Assembly: GCA_030147505.1 (NCBI GenBank)
Contig: JASBVG010000034.1
Coordinates: 1-60,906, forward strand
DNA from: Tardiphaga sp.
Lineage (GTDB): Bacteria; Pseudomonadota; Alphaproteobacteria; Rhizobiales; Xanthobacteraceae
Direction of reading: 5' to 3'
Length of the DNA: 60,906 bases
A model generated the notes under the pieces. That model searched no databases. It saw only the letters and a list, made by a program, of their open reading frames with translations, and was not told the origin of the DNA. A program made the translations under genes and the position numbers. Shown here piece by piece: positions 7,739 through 16,467 of the stretch. Each line of letters starts with the position of its first letter. Position 1 is the first letter of the stretch.

Positions 7739-9952
7739 CTACGCCACCTGTGCCTGCACACCACCATCCGCCGCCATCGCCTGTGCCCGCAGCAGTTCCT
7801 CGATCTCCTCATTCGGCCGCGCGCGGCTGAACAGGAAGCCCTGTCCCTCATGACAGCCTTCATGGCGCAGGCAGGCGAGTTCGGCTTCGGTTTCAACGCC
7901 CTCGGCCGTGATGGTCACACCGAGGCCCATGCCGAGATTGACGATCGAGCTCACGATCGCCTGCGCATCCCGATTGGCACCGAGATCGCGCACGAAGGAT
8001 TGGTCGATCTTGATCTTGTCGAACGGGAAGCTTCTGAGATAGCTCAGTGACGAATAGCCAGTGCCGAAGTCGTCCATCGAGATGCGCACGCCGAGCGAGC
8101 GCAGCGCATGCAGCGTCGCCAGCACCTGGTTGCTCTTTTCCAGCAACAGCGTTTCGGTGATTTCCAGCTCGAGCCGGCGCGGCGGCAGGCCGGAATGCTT
8201 CAGCGCGTCCATCACCACCGAGAGCAGATTGCCGACGCGGAATTGCAGCGGTGACAGATTGACGGCCACGCGCACCTCATCGGGCCAGCGCGCGGCTTCG
8301 TTGCAGGCACGACGCAGGATCTGGGTGCCGAGTACATTGATGAGACCGGTGTCCTCGGCAACGGGAATGAATTCGCCGGGCGAGATCATCCCATGTTCGG
8401 GATGCGGCCAGCGTACCAGAGCCTCGCAGCCAGTGATGCGGCCGGTCTTGAGGTCGATCAGAGGCTGATAATAGGGGCGTAGCTGATCGTCCTGGATCGC
8501 CGCGCGCAGATCGTTCTCGATCTTGCGGCGTGCCTGCGCGCGCGCATCCATGCCGGTCTCGAAGAAGCTGAACGTGCCGCGCGCATCGTTCTTGGCCCGC
8601 GACAACGCCATATCGGCATTCTTCAGAAGTCGCTCGGATTCGTCGCCGTCGCCCGGCGCCATGGCAATGCCAACGCTGGCGCCGATCACGACCGAATTGC
8701 CGTCGAGCAGGAAGGTTTCGCCGATGGCGTCGAGCAGCCGGCGCGCGAGCAGCGCAGCATCCTCGGGACGGTGAATGCCGGTCTGGATGATCGCAAATTC
8801 GTCCGAGTTCAGACGCGCCAGCGCATCCTCTTCGCGCAGAGAGGATCGCAACCGCCGCGCGACGCCGCGCAGCAGCTTGTCGCCAATTCCGTGACCCAGC
8901 GAGTCGTTGACACCCTTGAAATTATCGAGGCCGAGAAACAGCACCGCGAGCTTCTCGCCGCTGCGGCGGATATGCGACAGCGTCTCGTCGAGGCGCTGGC
9001 GCAGCAAATTGCGGTTGGGCAGGCCGGTGAGCGCATCGTGATGCGCCATGAAAGCGAGACGCATCTCGGCGCGCTTGCGCTCGGTGATATCCATCAGCGC
9101 CAGCATCACGGCCGGCTGCTCGTTATAGATGAGCTGGCGCGAATAGATCGCGAGATCGATCAGTTCGCCATCAGCCTTGACGTGTTTCCAGGTGCGCGCC
9201 GCCTGCTCATCCGCCGCATGATCGCCCGCCCATGGCGGCGACGCGTCGAAGGCCTGCAACTGGCGAATCGTCAGTTTCTCGAATTCGGTCCGCGTATAGC
9301 CATAGTGCTCCGCCGCCGCGTCATTGACGCTGAGGATGCGCTCGTCTGCAAGCGCGCAAACGATCATCGGCACCGGATTGCTTTCGAACAGCAGGCGGAA
9401 CGACGCCTCGCGCTGCTTCAGCTCGGTGATATCGACGCGCAGGCCAACCACGCCGCCGTCCTTGGTCAGCCGCTCCTCGATCAGGACGACACGGCCATCG
9501 GCCAGTCTCTGCTCATGACGTCCATCGGGGTGGAACAGTTTTTCGACGCGCTCGGCGATCCATTCGTCTTCACGGCCGGCCGCTTCCGGGTAGTCGCCGC
9601 GCTCGACACCGACACGGATCGTGTCCTGCAGCCGGGCGCCCGGCGCGAACTGATCGGAGCTGCGATTGTATATCTCTGCGTATTTCTTGTTCCAGAGGAT
9701 GTAACGTCCCTCGGAATCCAGGAAGACGATGCCTTGCGGCAGGATGTCGATCGCCTCGCGCAAACGCTCATGGGACTTTCGGGCGTCGACAATGGCCGCC
9801 TGTGCCTGAGCGCGCTGGCGCACAAGTTCGCCCGTCACGCCGATGGATTTCGGCGCGGCTGCAAAGGGCTTTTTGGCACCCGCCCTCGCACGATTGAAGC
9901 GCGGTTTGTGCAATGCCTTCAGTCCAGTCTTGATGGGCCGGTCCTTCGGCAT
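7739..9952 (-). CDS. PAS-PAS-GGDEF-EAL cyclic-di-GMP protein
   Basis: 737 residues, no membrane segments. A basic N-terminus and a short helix lead into PAS domain 1 (about 60-170), PAS domain 2 (about 180-300, followed by the LALMDITERKRAE linker), GGDEF (about 310-480) and EAL (about 490-730). The GGDEF signature is degenerate, reading L-N-S-D-E-F near residue 380, so cyclase activity is doubtful; it may instead bind GTP as a sensor. The EAL domain keeps its catalytic set: EALVRW near 507, NLSPLQF, EITET, DDFGTGYSS, KIDQSF, TAEGVE and the late E-G-Q. It is therefore predicted to be a soluble, PAS-controlled c-di-GMP phosphodiesterase affecting motility or biofilm. It stands alone, with 381 bp of upstream non-coding DNA. 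Confidence 0.9.
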   Translation of the reverse strand: MPKDRPIKTGLKALHKPRFNRARAGAKKPFAAAPKSIGVTGELVRQRAQAQAAIVDARKSHERLREAIDILPQGIVFLDSEGRYILWNKKYAEIYNRSSDQFAPGARLQDTIRVGVERGDYPEAAGREDEWIAERVEKLFHPDGRHEQRLADGRVVLIEERLTKDGGVVGLRVDITELKQREASFRLLFESNPVPMIVCALADERILSVNDAAAEHYGYTRTEFEKLTIRQLQAFDASPPWAGDHAADEQAARTWKHVKADGELIDLAIYSRQLIYNEQPAVMLALMDITERKRAEMRLAFMAHHDALTGLPNRNLLRQRLDETLSHIRRSGEKLAVLFLGLDNFKGVNDSLGHGIGDKLLRGVARRLRSSLREEDALARLNSDEFAIIQTGIHRPEDAALLARRLLDAIGETFLLDGNSVVIGASVGIAMAPGDGDESERLLKNADMALSRAKNDARGTFSFFETGMDARAQARRKIENDLRAAIQDDQLRPYYQPLIDLKTGRITGCEALVRWPHPEHGMISPGEFIPVAEDTGLINVLGTQILRRACNEAARWPDEVRVAVNLSPLQFRVGNLLSVVMDALKHSGLPPRRLELEITETLLLEKSNQVLATLHALRSLGVRISMDDFGTGYSSLSYLRSFPFDKIKIDQSFVRDLGANRDAQAIVSSIVNLGMGLGVTITAEGVETEAELACLRHEGCHEGQGFLFSRARPNEEIEELLRAQAMAADGGVQAQVA

Positions 9953-10333
9953 CTAGATCGTACTCGCGTTCTGCGTGCGACATTCTGTGCCCGAAGTCTC
10001 TGAAGAAACGGTATCACTGAATACGCTTGACGCACGCGGGTACCGCAATCGGTGCGCGTGCAACCACATCATCTGCACACACAGCGGGCACGCCGAACTG
10101 CGAAACCCTAACAAAGCGTTAAATCCCGTACCGAATGCGTCTCAGTTTGAAGCATGCACGGGAAATTGATCGTCACAGAGGCTTTGCGCGCCGTCTGACA
10201 TGCAAACGAAATCTCGCGCAAAATTTTGCGCCACAGCGAAGGATGGTGAACGCACCGTAAACAACAGGCCGGCCGGCATGGCATTCGCGGTTCCCGGCAC
10301 TGACTTGTCGTCTGTCTGGGCTATAGTCCCGCC
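9953..10333. other. Divergent promoter region with a 16-bp palindrome
   Basis: 381 bp between the EAL gene and mepA with no convincing gene. At 10216-10231 there is a perfect 16-bp palindrome, GCGCAAAATTTTGCGC, a plausible regulator site. A -10-like TATAGT at 10322-10327 ends only 6 bp before the mepA ATG, and no Shine-Dalgarno precedes that ATG, so the mepA transcript may be leaderless. Nothing else stands out. Confidence 0.4.
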
Positions 10334-11263
10334 ATGAGTTCGCGACTGATTCTCAGCCTCACATTGTCGCTCGCTGTCGTCTCCGCCCCTGCACTGGCGC
10401 AGACCAAGGGCACCGTCGATCCCAGGCCGCTGCCGCCGCTTACCAACCCTCACGATCCTGCCACGCCGGCCAAGGAACTGTTCGGCCGCAAGATGCTGCC
10501 GACCCGTTCGGCGCCGCAGGTGATCGGCTTCTATGCCAAGGGCTGCATCGCCGGCGCCGAGGCGCTGCCGCTGAATGGGCCGACCTGGCAGGTGATGCGG
10601 CTGTCGCGCAACCGCAACTGGGCACATCCGCAACTGATCGAACTCATCGAGCGTCTATCGGCTAAGGCGAACAGGACTGCGGGCTGGCCCGGCATTCTGG
10701 TCGGCGACATGTCGCAGCCACGCGGCGGGCCGATGCTCACCGGCCATGCCAGCCACCAGATCGGCCTCGATGCCGACATCTGGCTGACGCCGATGCCGAA
10801 CCGGCAATTGTCACGCAATGAACGTGAGGAAATGTCGGCGGTCATGATGGTGCGCAAGGATCGCCTCGACATCGATCCCACCACCTGGACACCGACGCAT
10901 CTGCCCGTCATCCGCGCAGCAGCGCAGGAGCCGGCGGTGGAGCGCATCTTCGTCAATGCCGCCATCAAGAAGGCGCTGTGCCGTGAGGCCAAGGGCGATC
11001 GCAGCTGGCTGTCGAAAGTCCGGCCGATGTACGGCCACGACTATCACTTCCACATCCGCATCAAATGCCCGGCAGGCGCCACCGATTGCGAATCCCAGCC
11101 ACCGCCGAATGAGAGCGAAGGCTGCAGCGCTGGCGATCTCGCTTACTGGTTCAGCGACGCCGTGCTGCATCCCAAGCCGCCGCCGGTCCCGCCCAAGCCG
11201 AAACCGCCGATGACACTGGCGCAGATGCCGGATGCTTGCCGGCAGGTATTGAACGCACCATAG
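10334..11263 (+). CDS. mepA: Penicillin-insensitive murein endopeptidase MepA
   Basis: 309-residue LAS-family zinc metallopeptidase that cuts D-Ala-meso-DAP cross-links in peptidoglycan. A signal peptide (residues 1-23, LSLTLSLAVVSAPALAQ) directs it to the periplasm. Zinc-site motifs are G-H-A-S-H-Q-I-G-L-D-A-D (about 136-147) and H-D-Y-H-F-H-I-R (about 235-242), both complete. The C-terminus is Pro-rich (P-P-P-V-P-P-K-P-K-P-P). Length and order match the family. It has no visible ribosome binding site; a TATAGT -10-like element just ahead suggests a leaderless mRNA (inference). It is followed after 26 bp by the small Mop gene, perhaps by read-through. Confidence 0.93.
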   Translation: MSSRLILSLTLSLAVVSAPALAQTKGTVDPRPLPPLTNPHDPATPAKELFGRKMLPTRSAPQVIGFYAKGCIAGAEALPLNGPTWQVMRLSRNRNWAHPQLIELIERLSAKANRTAGWPGILVGDMSQPRGGPMLTGHASHQIGLDADIWLTPMPNRQLSRNEREEMSAVMMVRKDRLDIDPTTWTPTHLPVIRAAAQEPAVERIFVNAAIKKALCREAKGDRSWLSKVRPMYGHDYHFHIRIKCPAGATDCESQPPPNESEGCSAGDLAYWFSDAVLHPKPPPVPPKPKPPMTLAQMPDACRQVLNAP

Positions 11264-11289
11264 TCCACTCAAATTTCAAGGAGACCCCC

Positions 11290-11499
11290 ATGCGCATCAG
11301 TGCACGCAACCAGATCAAAGGCACCGTCCTCGAAGTGACTAAGGGCGCCACCACCTCCCATGTCCGCGTCGATATCGGCGGCGGCCAGATCATGACCTCC
11401 TCTATCACCAACGAGGCCGTCGACGATCTCGCCCTCAAGGCCGGCGGCAAGGTCGTCGTAGTGGTGAAGGCCTCCGACGTCATGATCGCGGTGGACTGA
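11290..11499 (+). CDS. Free-standing molybdate-binding Mop protein (single TOBE/Mop domain)
   Basis: 69 residues, one Mop domain: M-R-I-S-A-R-N-Q-I-K-G-T-V, then G-A-T-T-S-H-V-R-V-D-I-G-G-G, I-T-N-E-A-V-D-D-L, and K-A-S-D-V-M-I-A-V-D at the end. This is the molbindin fold that binds molybdate between subunits of an oligomer. The ATG at 11290 has AAGGAG at 11278-11283. It sits about 670 bp before modA. The linked ModC lacks the C-terminal TOBE domain that usually senses molybdate, so this protein may supply that function separately or act as a molybdate store (inference). Confidence 0.88.
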   Translation: MRISARNQIKGTVLEVTKGATTSHVRVDIGGGQIMTSSITNEAVDDLALKAGGKVVVVVKASDVMIAVD

Positions 11500-11501
11500 T
11501 C

Positions 11502-11999
11502 ATGCATGCGCGTCTGATTGTCGCGCTCGCGCTGCTGAGTTCGGCGCCCGCATGGGCTGCCGAGCCGAGCGGCTGCGACAAGTTCAAGTGGCCGATCGAC
11601 AAGGAGCGTGCCGCACTGACGTCGCAAGACCGCCTCAAGACCGCCTCAGGAAATGAGCTCGCAATCCCCGCAAAAGCGGTTCTGGAGCTCAGGATTCCGA
11701 CGGAAGCGAAACTGCCCCGTGCCCCCGAGCGCAAGCCGAAAGACGGCACATTTGCGGGCTTCCTGCGTTTCAAAGCTCCACCGAAAGCTGGCGCCTATAC
11801 AGTCAGCCTGTCCTCCGGTGCCTGGATCGATATGTTGCAGGACGGCGAGCAACTGAAGCCGATGGAATTCAGCGGCGCCACCGACTGCGAGGGCATCCGC
11901 AAGACGGTGAAATTCGATCTCTCTGCCGGCCCGTTCGTCGTGCAGATCTCCGGCGCGACCGAGAACAACATCAGCCTCGCGGTGCTGCCCGCCGACTAA
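11502..11999 (+). CDS. Exported protein of unknown function
   Basis: 165 residues. Signal peptide MHARLIVALALLSSAPAWAAE (cleavage near residue 20), then a small beta-rich domain with two cysteines (E-P-S-G-C-D-K-F and A-T-D-C-E-G-I) that could form a disulfide. It starts 2 bp after the mop stop, so it is in the same transcript as mop. I do not recognise the family firmly; similar small periplasmic proteins are annotated only as hypothetical. Whether it takes part in molybdate handling is not shown by the sequence. Confidence 0.7.
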   Translation: MHARLIVALALLSSAPAWAAEPSGCDKFKWPIDKERAALTSQDRLKTASGNELAIPAKAVLELRIPTEAKLPRAPERKPKDGTFAGFLRFKAPPKAGAYTVSLSSGAWIDMLQDGEQLKPMEFSGATDCEGIRKTVKFDLSAGPFVVQISGATENNISLAVLPAD

Positions 12000-12171
12000 C
12001 GCGCGGGCCTTTACCCCCTCGGGCGGCCTGAGTATTGTTGCCCCGCGATATCCCGGACGGACCGTAAGTCCCCGGGATTGCCGGAACGGCGCTTCCGCCT
12101 GTCGCAAACCCCACCCAACCAACGCCTGAGCTGGGCGCCATCTGCGCTGCGCTCACGCATGGAGCGCCAAC

Positions 12172-12957
12172 ATGAATCGCTTTGCCGGACTTTTCGCCGC
12201 CTTCTCGATCCTGCTCGGATCGACCTTCACGCCTGCTCAGGCGCACGACAAGGCCCTCACCGTTTTCGCTGCCGCGTCGATGAAGAACGCGCTCGATGAA
12301 GTGAACGCTGCCTACACCGCCAAGACTGGCGTCAAGGTCACGTCCAGCTATGCCGCAAGCTCGGTTCTCGCCAAGCAGATCGAACAGGGCGCACCGGCCG
12401 ATGTCTTCATCTCCGCCGATCTCGAATGGATGGACTACGCGGCCGGCAAGAAGAACATCAAGGAGGACACCCGCACCAACCTGCTCGGCAACAGCATCGT
12501 GCTGATAGCCGCCAAGGATTCCAAGCTCGCCGACGTGAAGATCGGCCAGGGCTTCGATCTCGCCAAGCTTGCAGGCGACGGCAAGATCGCCACCGGCGAC
12601 GTGAAGTCGGTGCCGGTCGGCAAATATGCCAAGGCGGCGCTGGAGAAGCTCGGCGCCTGGACTGCAGCCGAACCGAAATTTGCCATGGCGGAAAGCGTGC
12701 GCGCCGCGCTGACGCTGGTGTCGCGTGGCGAGGCGCCGATCGGCATCGTCTACTCCACCGATGCCAAGGTCGATCCTGGCGTGAAGATCATCGGTACCTT
12801 TCCGGCCGGCTCTCACCCGGCCATCATCTATCCTGTTGCGGCCACCACGACCGCAAAGAGCGAATCCGCCGATTATCTCACCTTCCTGAAAGATTCGGCA
12901 TCGAAGGCCATCATGGAAAAGTACGGCTTCACCTTCCTGGTCAAGCCGACGAGCTGA
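12172..12957 (+). CDS. modA: Molybdate ABC transporter substrate-binding protein ModA
   Basis: 261 residues. Signal peptide (residues 1-24, ending A-Q-A-H), then the type II binding-protein core: L-T-V-F-A-A-A-S-M-K-N-A-L, S-Y-A-A-S-S-V-L-A-K-Q-I-E-Q-G-A-P-A-D-V-F and I-S-A-D. These serine/alanine segments form the oxyanion pocket for molybdate or tungstate. Length is normal. It is first of modABC, separated from modB by 90 bp holding a stable REP-like hairpin. The 172-bp upstream region shows no ModE-type box that I can identify with confidence. Confidence 0.95.
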   Translation: MNRFAGLFAAFSILLGSTFTPAQAHDKALTVFAAASMKNALDEVNAAYTAKTGVKVTSSYAASSVLAKQIEQGAPADVFISADLEWMDYAAGKKNIKEDTRTNLLGNSIVLIAAKDSKLADVKIGQGFDLAKLAGDGKIATGDVKSVPVGKYAKAALEKLGAWTAAEPKFAMAESVRAALTLVSRGEAPIGIVYSTDAKVDPGVKIIGTFPAGSHPAIIYPVAATTTAKSESADYLTFLKDSASKAIMEKYGFTFLVKPTS

Positions 12958-12968
12958 TTGACTCAGGC

Positions 12969-13015
12969 AGGATGGGCCGAGCGCAGGCGCATTGCGCCTG
13001 GGTGACATCCATCCT
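12969..13015. repeat. REP-like hairpin between modA and modB
   Basis: Outer arms AGGATGG (12969-12975) and CCATCCT (13009-13015) enclose a perfect inner hairpin CAGGCGC-ATT-GCGCCTG (12984-13000). It has the same outer arms as the repeat at 6386-6419. Its location, after the binding protein and before the permease, is where such structures often protect the upstream mRNA and raise the binding-protein to permease ratio (inference). Confidence 0.65.
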
Positions 13016-13047
13016 GCGCGGCGGTTCATGACGGAAACGACTTCCTG

Positions 13048-13743
13048 ATGTTCGATATCTCCCCTGAAGAATGGACGGCGATCCTGCTTTCGATCAGGGT
13101 CGCCGTAATCGCGACACTGATATCGACCCCGCTGGGCATAGCGGTCGCATGGCTGCTGGCGCGGCGTGATTTCTGGGGCAAGGCCTTCGTCGATGCCTTC
13201 ATCTATCTGCCGCTGGTGCTGCCGCCTGTCGTCACCGGTTATCTCTTGCTGGTGATGCTTGGCAAACGTGGCGTGCTCGGTTCGTTTCTCGCCGAACATT
13301 TCGGCATCGTCTTCGCGTTCCGCTGGACGGGCGCGGCGCTGGCTTGCGGTGTGATGTCGTTTCCGCTGCTGGTGCGCCCGATCCGCCTTTCCATCGAAGC
13401 GGTCGATCGTCGCCTTGAACAGGCTGCGAGCACGCTCGGCGCCTCGCCGCTGAAGGTCTTTGCCACCGTGACACTGCCGCTGGCGCTGCCTGGCGTTCTC
13501 GCCGGAATGGTACTCGGCTTCGCCAAGGCGATCGGCGAATTCGGCGCGACCATCACATTCGTCTCCAATATCCCCGGCGAAACCCAGACGATTTCCTCGG
13601 CGATCTACTCTTTGTTGCAGACACCTGACGGCGACGCCGCCGCATCGCGGCTGGTGTTCATCTCGATTGGCATTGCAGTTGTCGCACTGATCCTGTCTGA
13701 ATGGTTCGCGCGGCGCGCGACCAAGCGACTGCACGGAAACTGA
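13048..13743 (+). CDS. modB: Molybdate ABC transporter permease ModB
   Basis: 231 residues with five to six membrane segments. The EAA loop that contacts the ATPase reads E-Q-A-A-S-T-L-G-A-S-P-L-K-V-F-A-T-V-T-L-P-L, followed by G-F-A-K-A-I-G-E-F-G-A-T, the standard ModB signature. It forms the inner-membrane channel with ModC. The gene begins after the intergenic hairpin and is separated from modC by 1 bp. The start codon at 13048 gives the expected short cytoplasmic N-terminus. Length is normal. Confidence 0.94.
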   Translation: MFDISPEEWTAILLSIRVAVIATLISTPLGIAVAWLLARRDFWGKAFVDAFIYLPLVLPPVVTGYLLLVMLGKRGVLGSFLAEHFGIVFAFRWTGAALACGVMSFPLLVRPIRLSIEAVDRRLEQAASTLGASPLKVFATVTLPLALPGVLAGMVLGFAKAIGEFGATITFVSNIPGETQTISSAIYSLLQTPDGDAAASRLVFISIGIAVVALILSEWFARRATKRLHGN

Positions 13744-13744
13744 C

Positions 13745-14425
13745 ATGCTGCGTGTAGAAGTCTTCAAACAGCTCGGCAATTTCTCGTTGGACGTCGCCTT
13801 CACCAGCGAAGGTCGCGTCACCGGCCTGTTTGGCTCCTCCGGCGCCGGCAAGACCTCGCTGGTCAGTATGATCGCCGGGCTGGTGACGCCCGACCGAGGT
13901 CGCATCGCCATTGACAAGGCCGTGCTCTACGACCGTAGTAACCGTATCGATCTACCCACCTATCGCCGCCGGATCGGCTATGTGTTTCAGGACGCGCGCT
14001 TGTTTCCACATCTCAGCGTGGCGCAGAATCTCGACTACGGCCGTCGCATGAACTTCCTGAACCGCGACGATGCCGACGAGAAGCGCATCACCGACATGCT
14101 CGACATCAATCATCTCATGACACGCCGCCCCGGCACCCTCTCCGGCGGCGAGCGCCAACGTGTGGCGCTCGGCCGCGCACTGCTGGCGAAGCCGCGATTG
14201 CTGTTGCTCGACGAGCCGATGGGCGCGCTGGACGACGCGCGCAAAGCGGAAATCATGCCCTATCTGATCCGGCTGCGTGACGAAGGCGACGTACCGATGG
14301 TGCTGGTCAGCCATGACGCCGACGAGATGCGGCAACTGGCGACGAATGTGGTGCTCCTCAAGGCTGGGCGGGTCGCCGCTCATGGCGGCATCGAAGTGCT
14401 GCCGCGCTGGGTCCCGGCGGCTTGA
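13745..14425 (+). CDS. modC: Molybdate ABC transporter ATPase ModC, TOBE-less short form
   Basis: 226 residues. Walker A G-S-S-G-A-G-K-T-S-L (about 28-37), Q-loop Y-V-F-Q-D-A-R-L-F-P-H-L, signature L-S-G-G-E-R-Q-R-V-A-L-G-R-A-L-L and Walker B L-L-L-L-D-E-P-M-G-A-L-D are all present. Classical ModC is about 350 residues with a C-terminal Mop/TOBE pair; this protein stops straight after the ATPase core (ending P-R-W-V-P-A-A) and lacks it. The free Mop protein encoded at 11290 may compensate. It starts 1 bp after modB. Confidence 0.92.
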   Translation: MLRVEVFKQLGNFSLDVAFTSEGRVTGLFGSSGAGKTSLVSMIAGLVTPDRGRIAIDKAVLYDRSNRIDLPTYRRRIGYVFQDARLFPHLSVAQNLDYGRRMNFLNRDDADEKRITDMLDINHLMTRRPGTLSGGERQRVALGRALLAKPRLLLLDEPMGALDDARKAEIMPYLIRLRDEGDVPMVLVSHDADEMRQLATNVVLLKAGRVAAHGGIEVLPRWVPAA

Positions 14426-14434
14426 ATTTGCGAC

Positions 14435-14459
14435 CCGCATGAAGCGGAGCGTCATGCGG
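14435..14459. terminator. Hairpin between convergent modC and antiporter genes
   Basis: CCGCATGA (14435-14442) and TCATGCGG (14452-14459), perfect 8-bp arms with a 9-nt loop, sit in the 44-bp gap between two converging genes. Likely a shared termination or mRNA-end structure. No T-run follows on either strand; the sequence also resembles an interspersed rhizobial repeat. Confidence 0.5.
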
Positions 14460-14469
14460 AAATGTCGAG

Positions 14470-16266
14470 CTATGCCCCGGACAATCCCGACAGCGTCCTC
14501 TTCAACCTGCCGCGAAACATCTGCACCCGCGTCAGCTTCACCGGCGCAGGCTCCTCGTCCTCCGGCAGGCGCAGGCCCACCACATTGACGCGGCCACCGC
14601 CGAGGCTGCGGGCAACGAGATCGATGCTGTCGATCGGCAGGGCGGCGCCGACTTTCGGCGCGCGATCGAGATGGATGTCGAAATAATCGGCCAGTGTGAG
14701 TTGCGCCTGCGCGGGATCGATGGCGATGCCGTAGACAGCCGCGAGGTCGCCGAGCGTGGTTTCGCCCGGCACCATGAAATCGCCCAGCAGATGCGGATCG
14801 GGCGCGATCACCGGCGGCATATCGACGAAGAAGCGATCCAGCGCCTCGGCCTTTTCCGGCGGCGCGAGGAGATAGAGATAGTCGCCGGCCGCGACCGGCG
14901 CGGCTTCTTCCGGCGTCAGGATGTGCTCGTCGCGGATCACCAGTGTCGGCTTCGACCAGGACGGGATCAGGCCACGCTTGAGAAAAAGGCTCTTCGGCCG
15001 CACCGAATAACCCACCAGTTGCTGTTCGAGCTGGCCGGGCAAATCCAGTTCGATGCGGCGCGGGCCGCGATCGGTGCGCGGCAGAGCGACATGCAGCAGA
15101 CGCGCGGCATAGCCCAGCGTCCAGCCCTGAAACAGCAGCGAGATAATGACGACGACAAAGGCGACGTCGAAATAAACTGGTGCTTTCGGCAGACCGATCA
15201 GCATCGGGATCGAAGCGAGGAAGATAGCGACCGCGCCGCGCAGGCCGACCCAGGAGACAAATGCCTTTTCGCGCCAGTTAAAACGGAATGGCTGCAGACA
15301 GAGGAAGACGGCGAGCGGCCGCGCCACGAGCATCAGCACGAGCGCCACACCCACCGCCGGCAGGATGCTGCTGACCAGCCGCTCCGGCGAGACCAGGAGG
15401 CCGAGCATCACGAACATCACTATCTGCGCCAGCCAGGTGGCGGCGTCGAGAAAGGTCACCACCGAATTATGCGCCCGGGTCGGTCGATTGCCGATCAGCA
15501 TGCCGGCCAGATAGACGGCGAGGAAGCCGGAGCCATGGGCGATTTGCGCGAGGCCGAAGATCACCAACGCCGCCGTGCAGACAAACGGCGCATGCAGGCC
15601 CTGCGGCAGCGCCACACGGTTCATCGCCAGCACCACCAGCAGACCACCGACAATGCCGATTAGCGTACCGAGCACGGATTCCTGCAGGAATTCCACCACG
15701 ACATGCCCGGCCGTGGCGTCGCCGAGCGACAGCAGCTTGACCAGTGTCAGTGTCAGAAACACTGCGAAGGGATCGTTGGTGCCGGACTCCACCTCAAGCG
15801 TGGCGCCGACGCGCGGACGCAGGCGCAATCCCTGCGCATGCACGAGCAAAAACACGGCGGCGGCGTCGGTGGAGGCAATCACGGCACCGGTGAGCAACGC
15901 CTGCGTCCAGTTCATGTCGAGCGTATATTTGGCGATCGGCGCGGTGATGACAGCCGTGAGCAGCACACCCACCGTCGCCAGCATCATCGATGGCGCCAGC
16001 ACCGCGCGAATCGCCTGGAAGCGTGTCTTCAGCCCGCCATCGAACAGGATCAAGGCCAGCGACACCGAACCGACCACATAGGCCGTTTTTACGTCATCGA
16101 AATGCAGGCCACCCGGCCCGGCCTCGCCGGCCGCCATGCCGATGAACAGGAAGAACAGCAGCAGGGGGGCGCCAAAGCGCAGTGCCAACAGGCTCGACAG
16201 GATGCCCGCCATGACCAGAACGGCGCCGAGCAGGATCGCGATACTGACTGAATCGAGTGAGGCCAT
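14470..16266 (-). CDS. K+/H+ antiporter, CvrA/NhaP2 type
   Basis: 598 residues. N-terminal CPA1/CPA2-like exchanger with about 12 membrane segments (L-I-L-F-D-G-G-L-K-T-R-F, A-V-I-A-S-T-D-A-A-A-V-F, E-V-E-S-G-T-N-D-P-F). The T-D-A and N-D pairs are the ion-binding residues of electroneutral cation/proton antiporters. The last 190 residues are cytoplasmic and fit TrkA_C followed by a CorC/HlyC-type domain (V-A-A-G-D-Y-L-Y-L-L-A-P). This arrangement is that of potassium/proton antiporter CvrA (NhaP2), which keeps cell volume at low osmolarity. The divergent neighbour is an MscS channel, so the two may share osmotic control (inference). Confidence 0.88.
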   Translation of the reverse strand: MASLDSVSIAILLGAVLVMAGILSSLLALRFGAPLLLFFLFIGMAAGEAGPGGLHFDDVKTAYVVGSVSLALILFDGGLKTRFQAIRAVLAPSMMLATVGVLLTAVITAPIAKYTLDMNWTQALLTGAVIASTDAAAVFLLVHAQGLRLRPRVGATLEVESGTNDPFAVFLTLTLVKLLSLGDATAGHVVVEFLQESVLGTLIGIVGGLLVVLAMNRVALPQGLHAPFVCTAALVIFGLAQIAHGSGFLAVYLAGMLIGNRPTRAHNSVVTFLDAATWLAQIVMFVMLGLLVSPERLVSSILPAVGVALVLMLVARPLAVFLCLQPFRFNWREKAFVSWVGLRGAVAIFLASIPMLIGLPKAPVYFDVAFVVVIISLLFQGWTLGYAARLLHVALPRTDRGPRRIELDLPGQLEQQLVGYSVRPKSLFLKRGLIPSWSKPTLVIRDEHILTPEEAAPVAAGDYLYLLAPPEKAEALDRFFVDMPPVIAPDPHLLGDFMVPGETTLGDLAAVYGIAIDPAQAQLTLADYFDIHLDRAPKVGAALPIDSIDLVARSLGGGRVNVVGLRLPEDEEPAPVKLTRVQMFRGRLKRTLSGLSGA

Positions 16267-16467
16267 GTCGCTCCGAAGGCAGAAAGGCTAGCAAATCCAT
16301 GCTTATCGTCGCGGTTACGCGACGCCAAACAATTTCTGCCCGAGGTTGGACTGTAGGTATAATTATCGTCATGTGGTGACTGGACGACAACGTCGCAATG
16401 GCGCCGATAGGGCGGCTGTGTGAATCTCTGCCTCATTCGAATCAAACATGTCCGCGAGCTCCCTTCG

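Noticed and set aside
12000..12171. Molybdenum cofactor riboswitch or ModE box before modA
   Set aside because: I could not fold the region into the known riboswitch shape or find a clear ModE-type palindrome by eye.
11971..13917. 648-residue open frame on the minus strand across modAB
   Set aside because: It is the shadow of three well-supported genes; the translation is low-complexity (Arg/Gly/Asp) and matches nothing.
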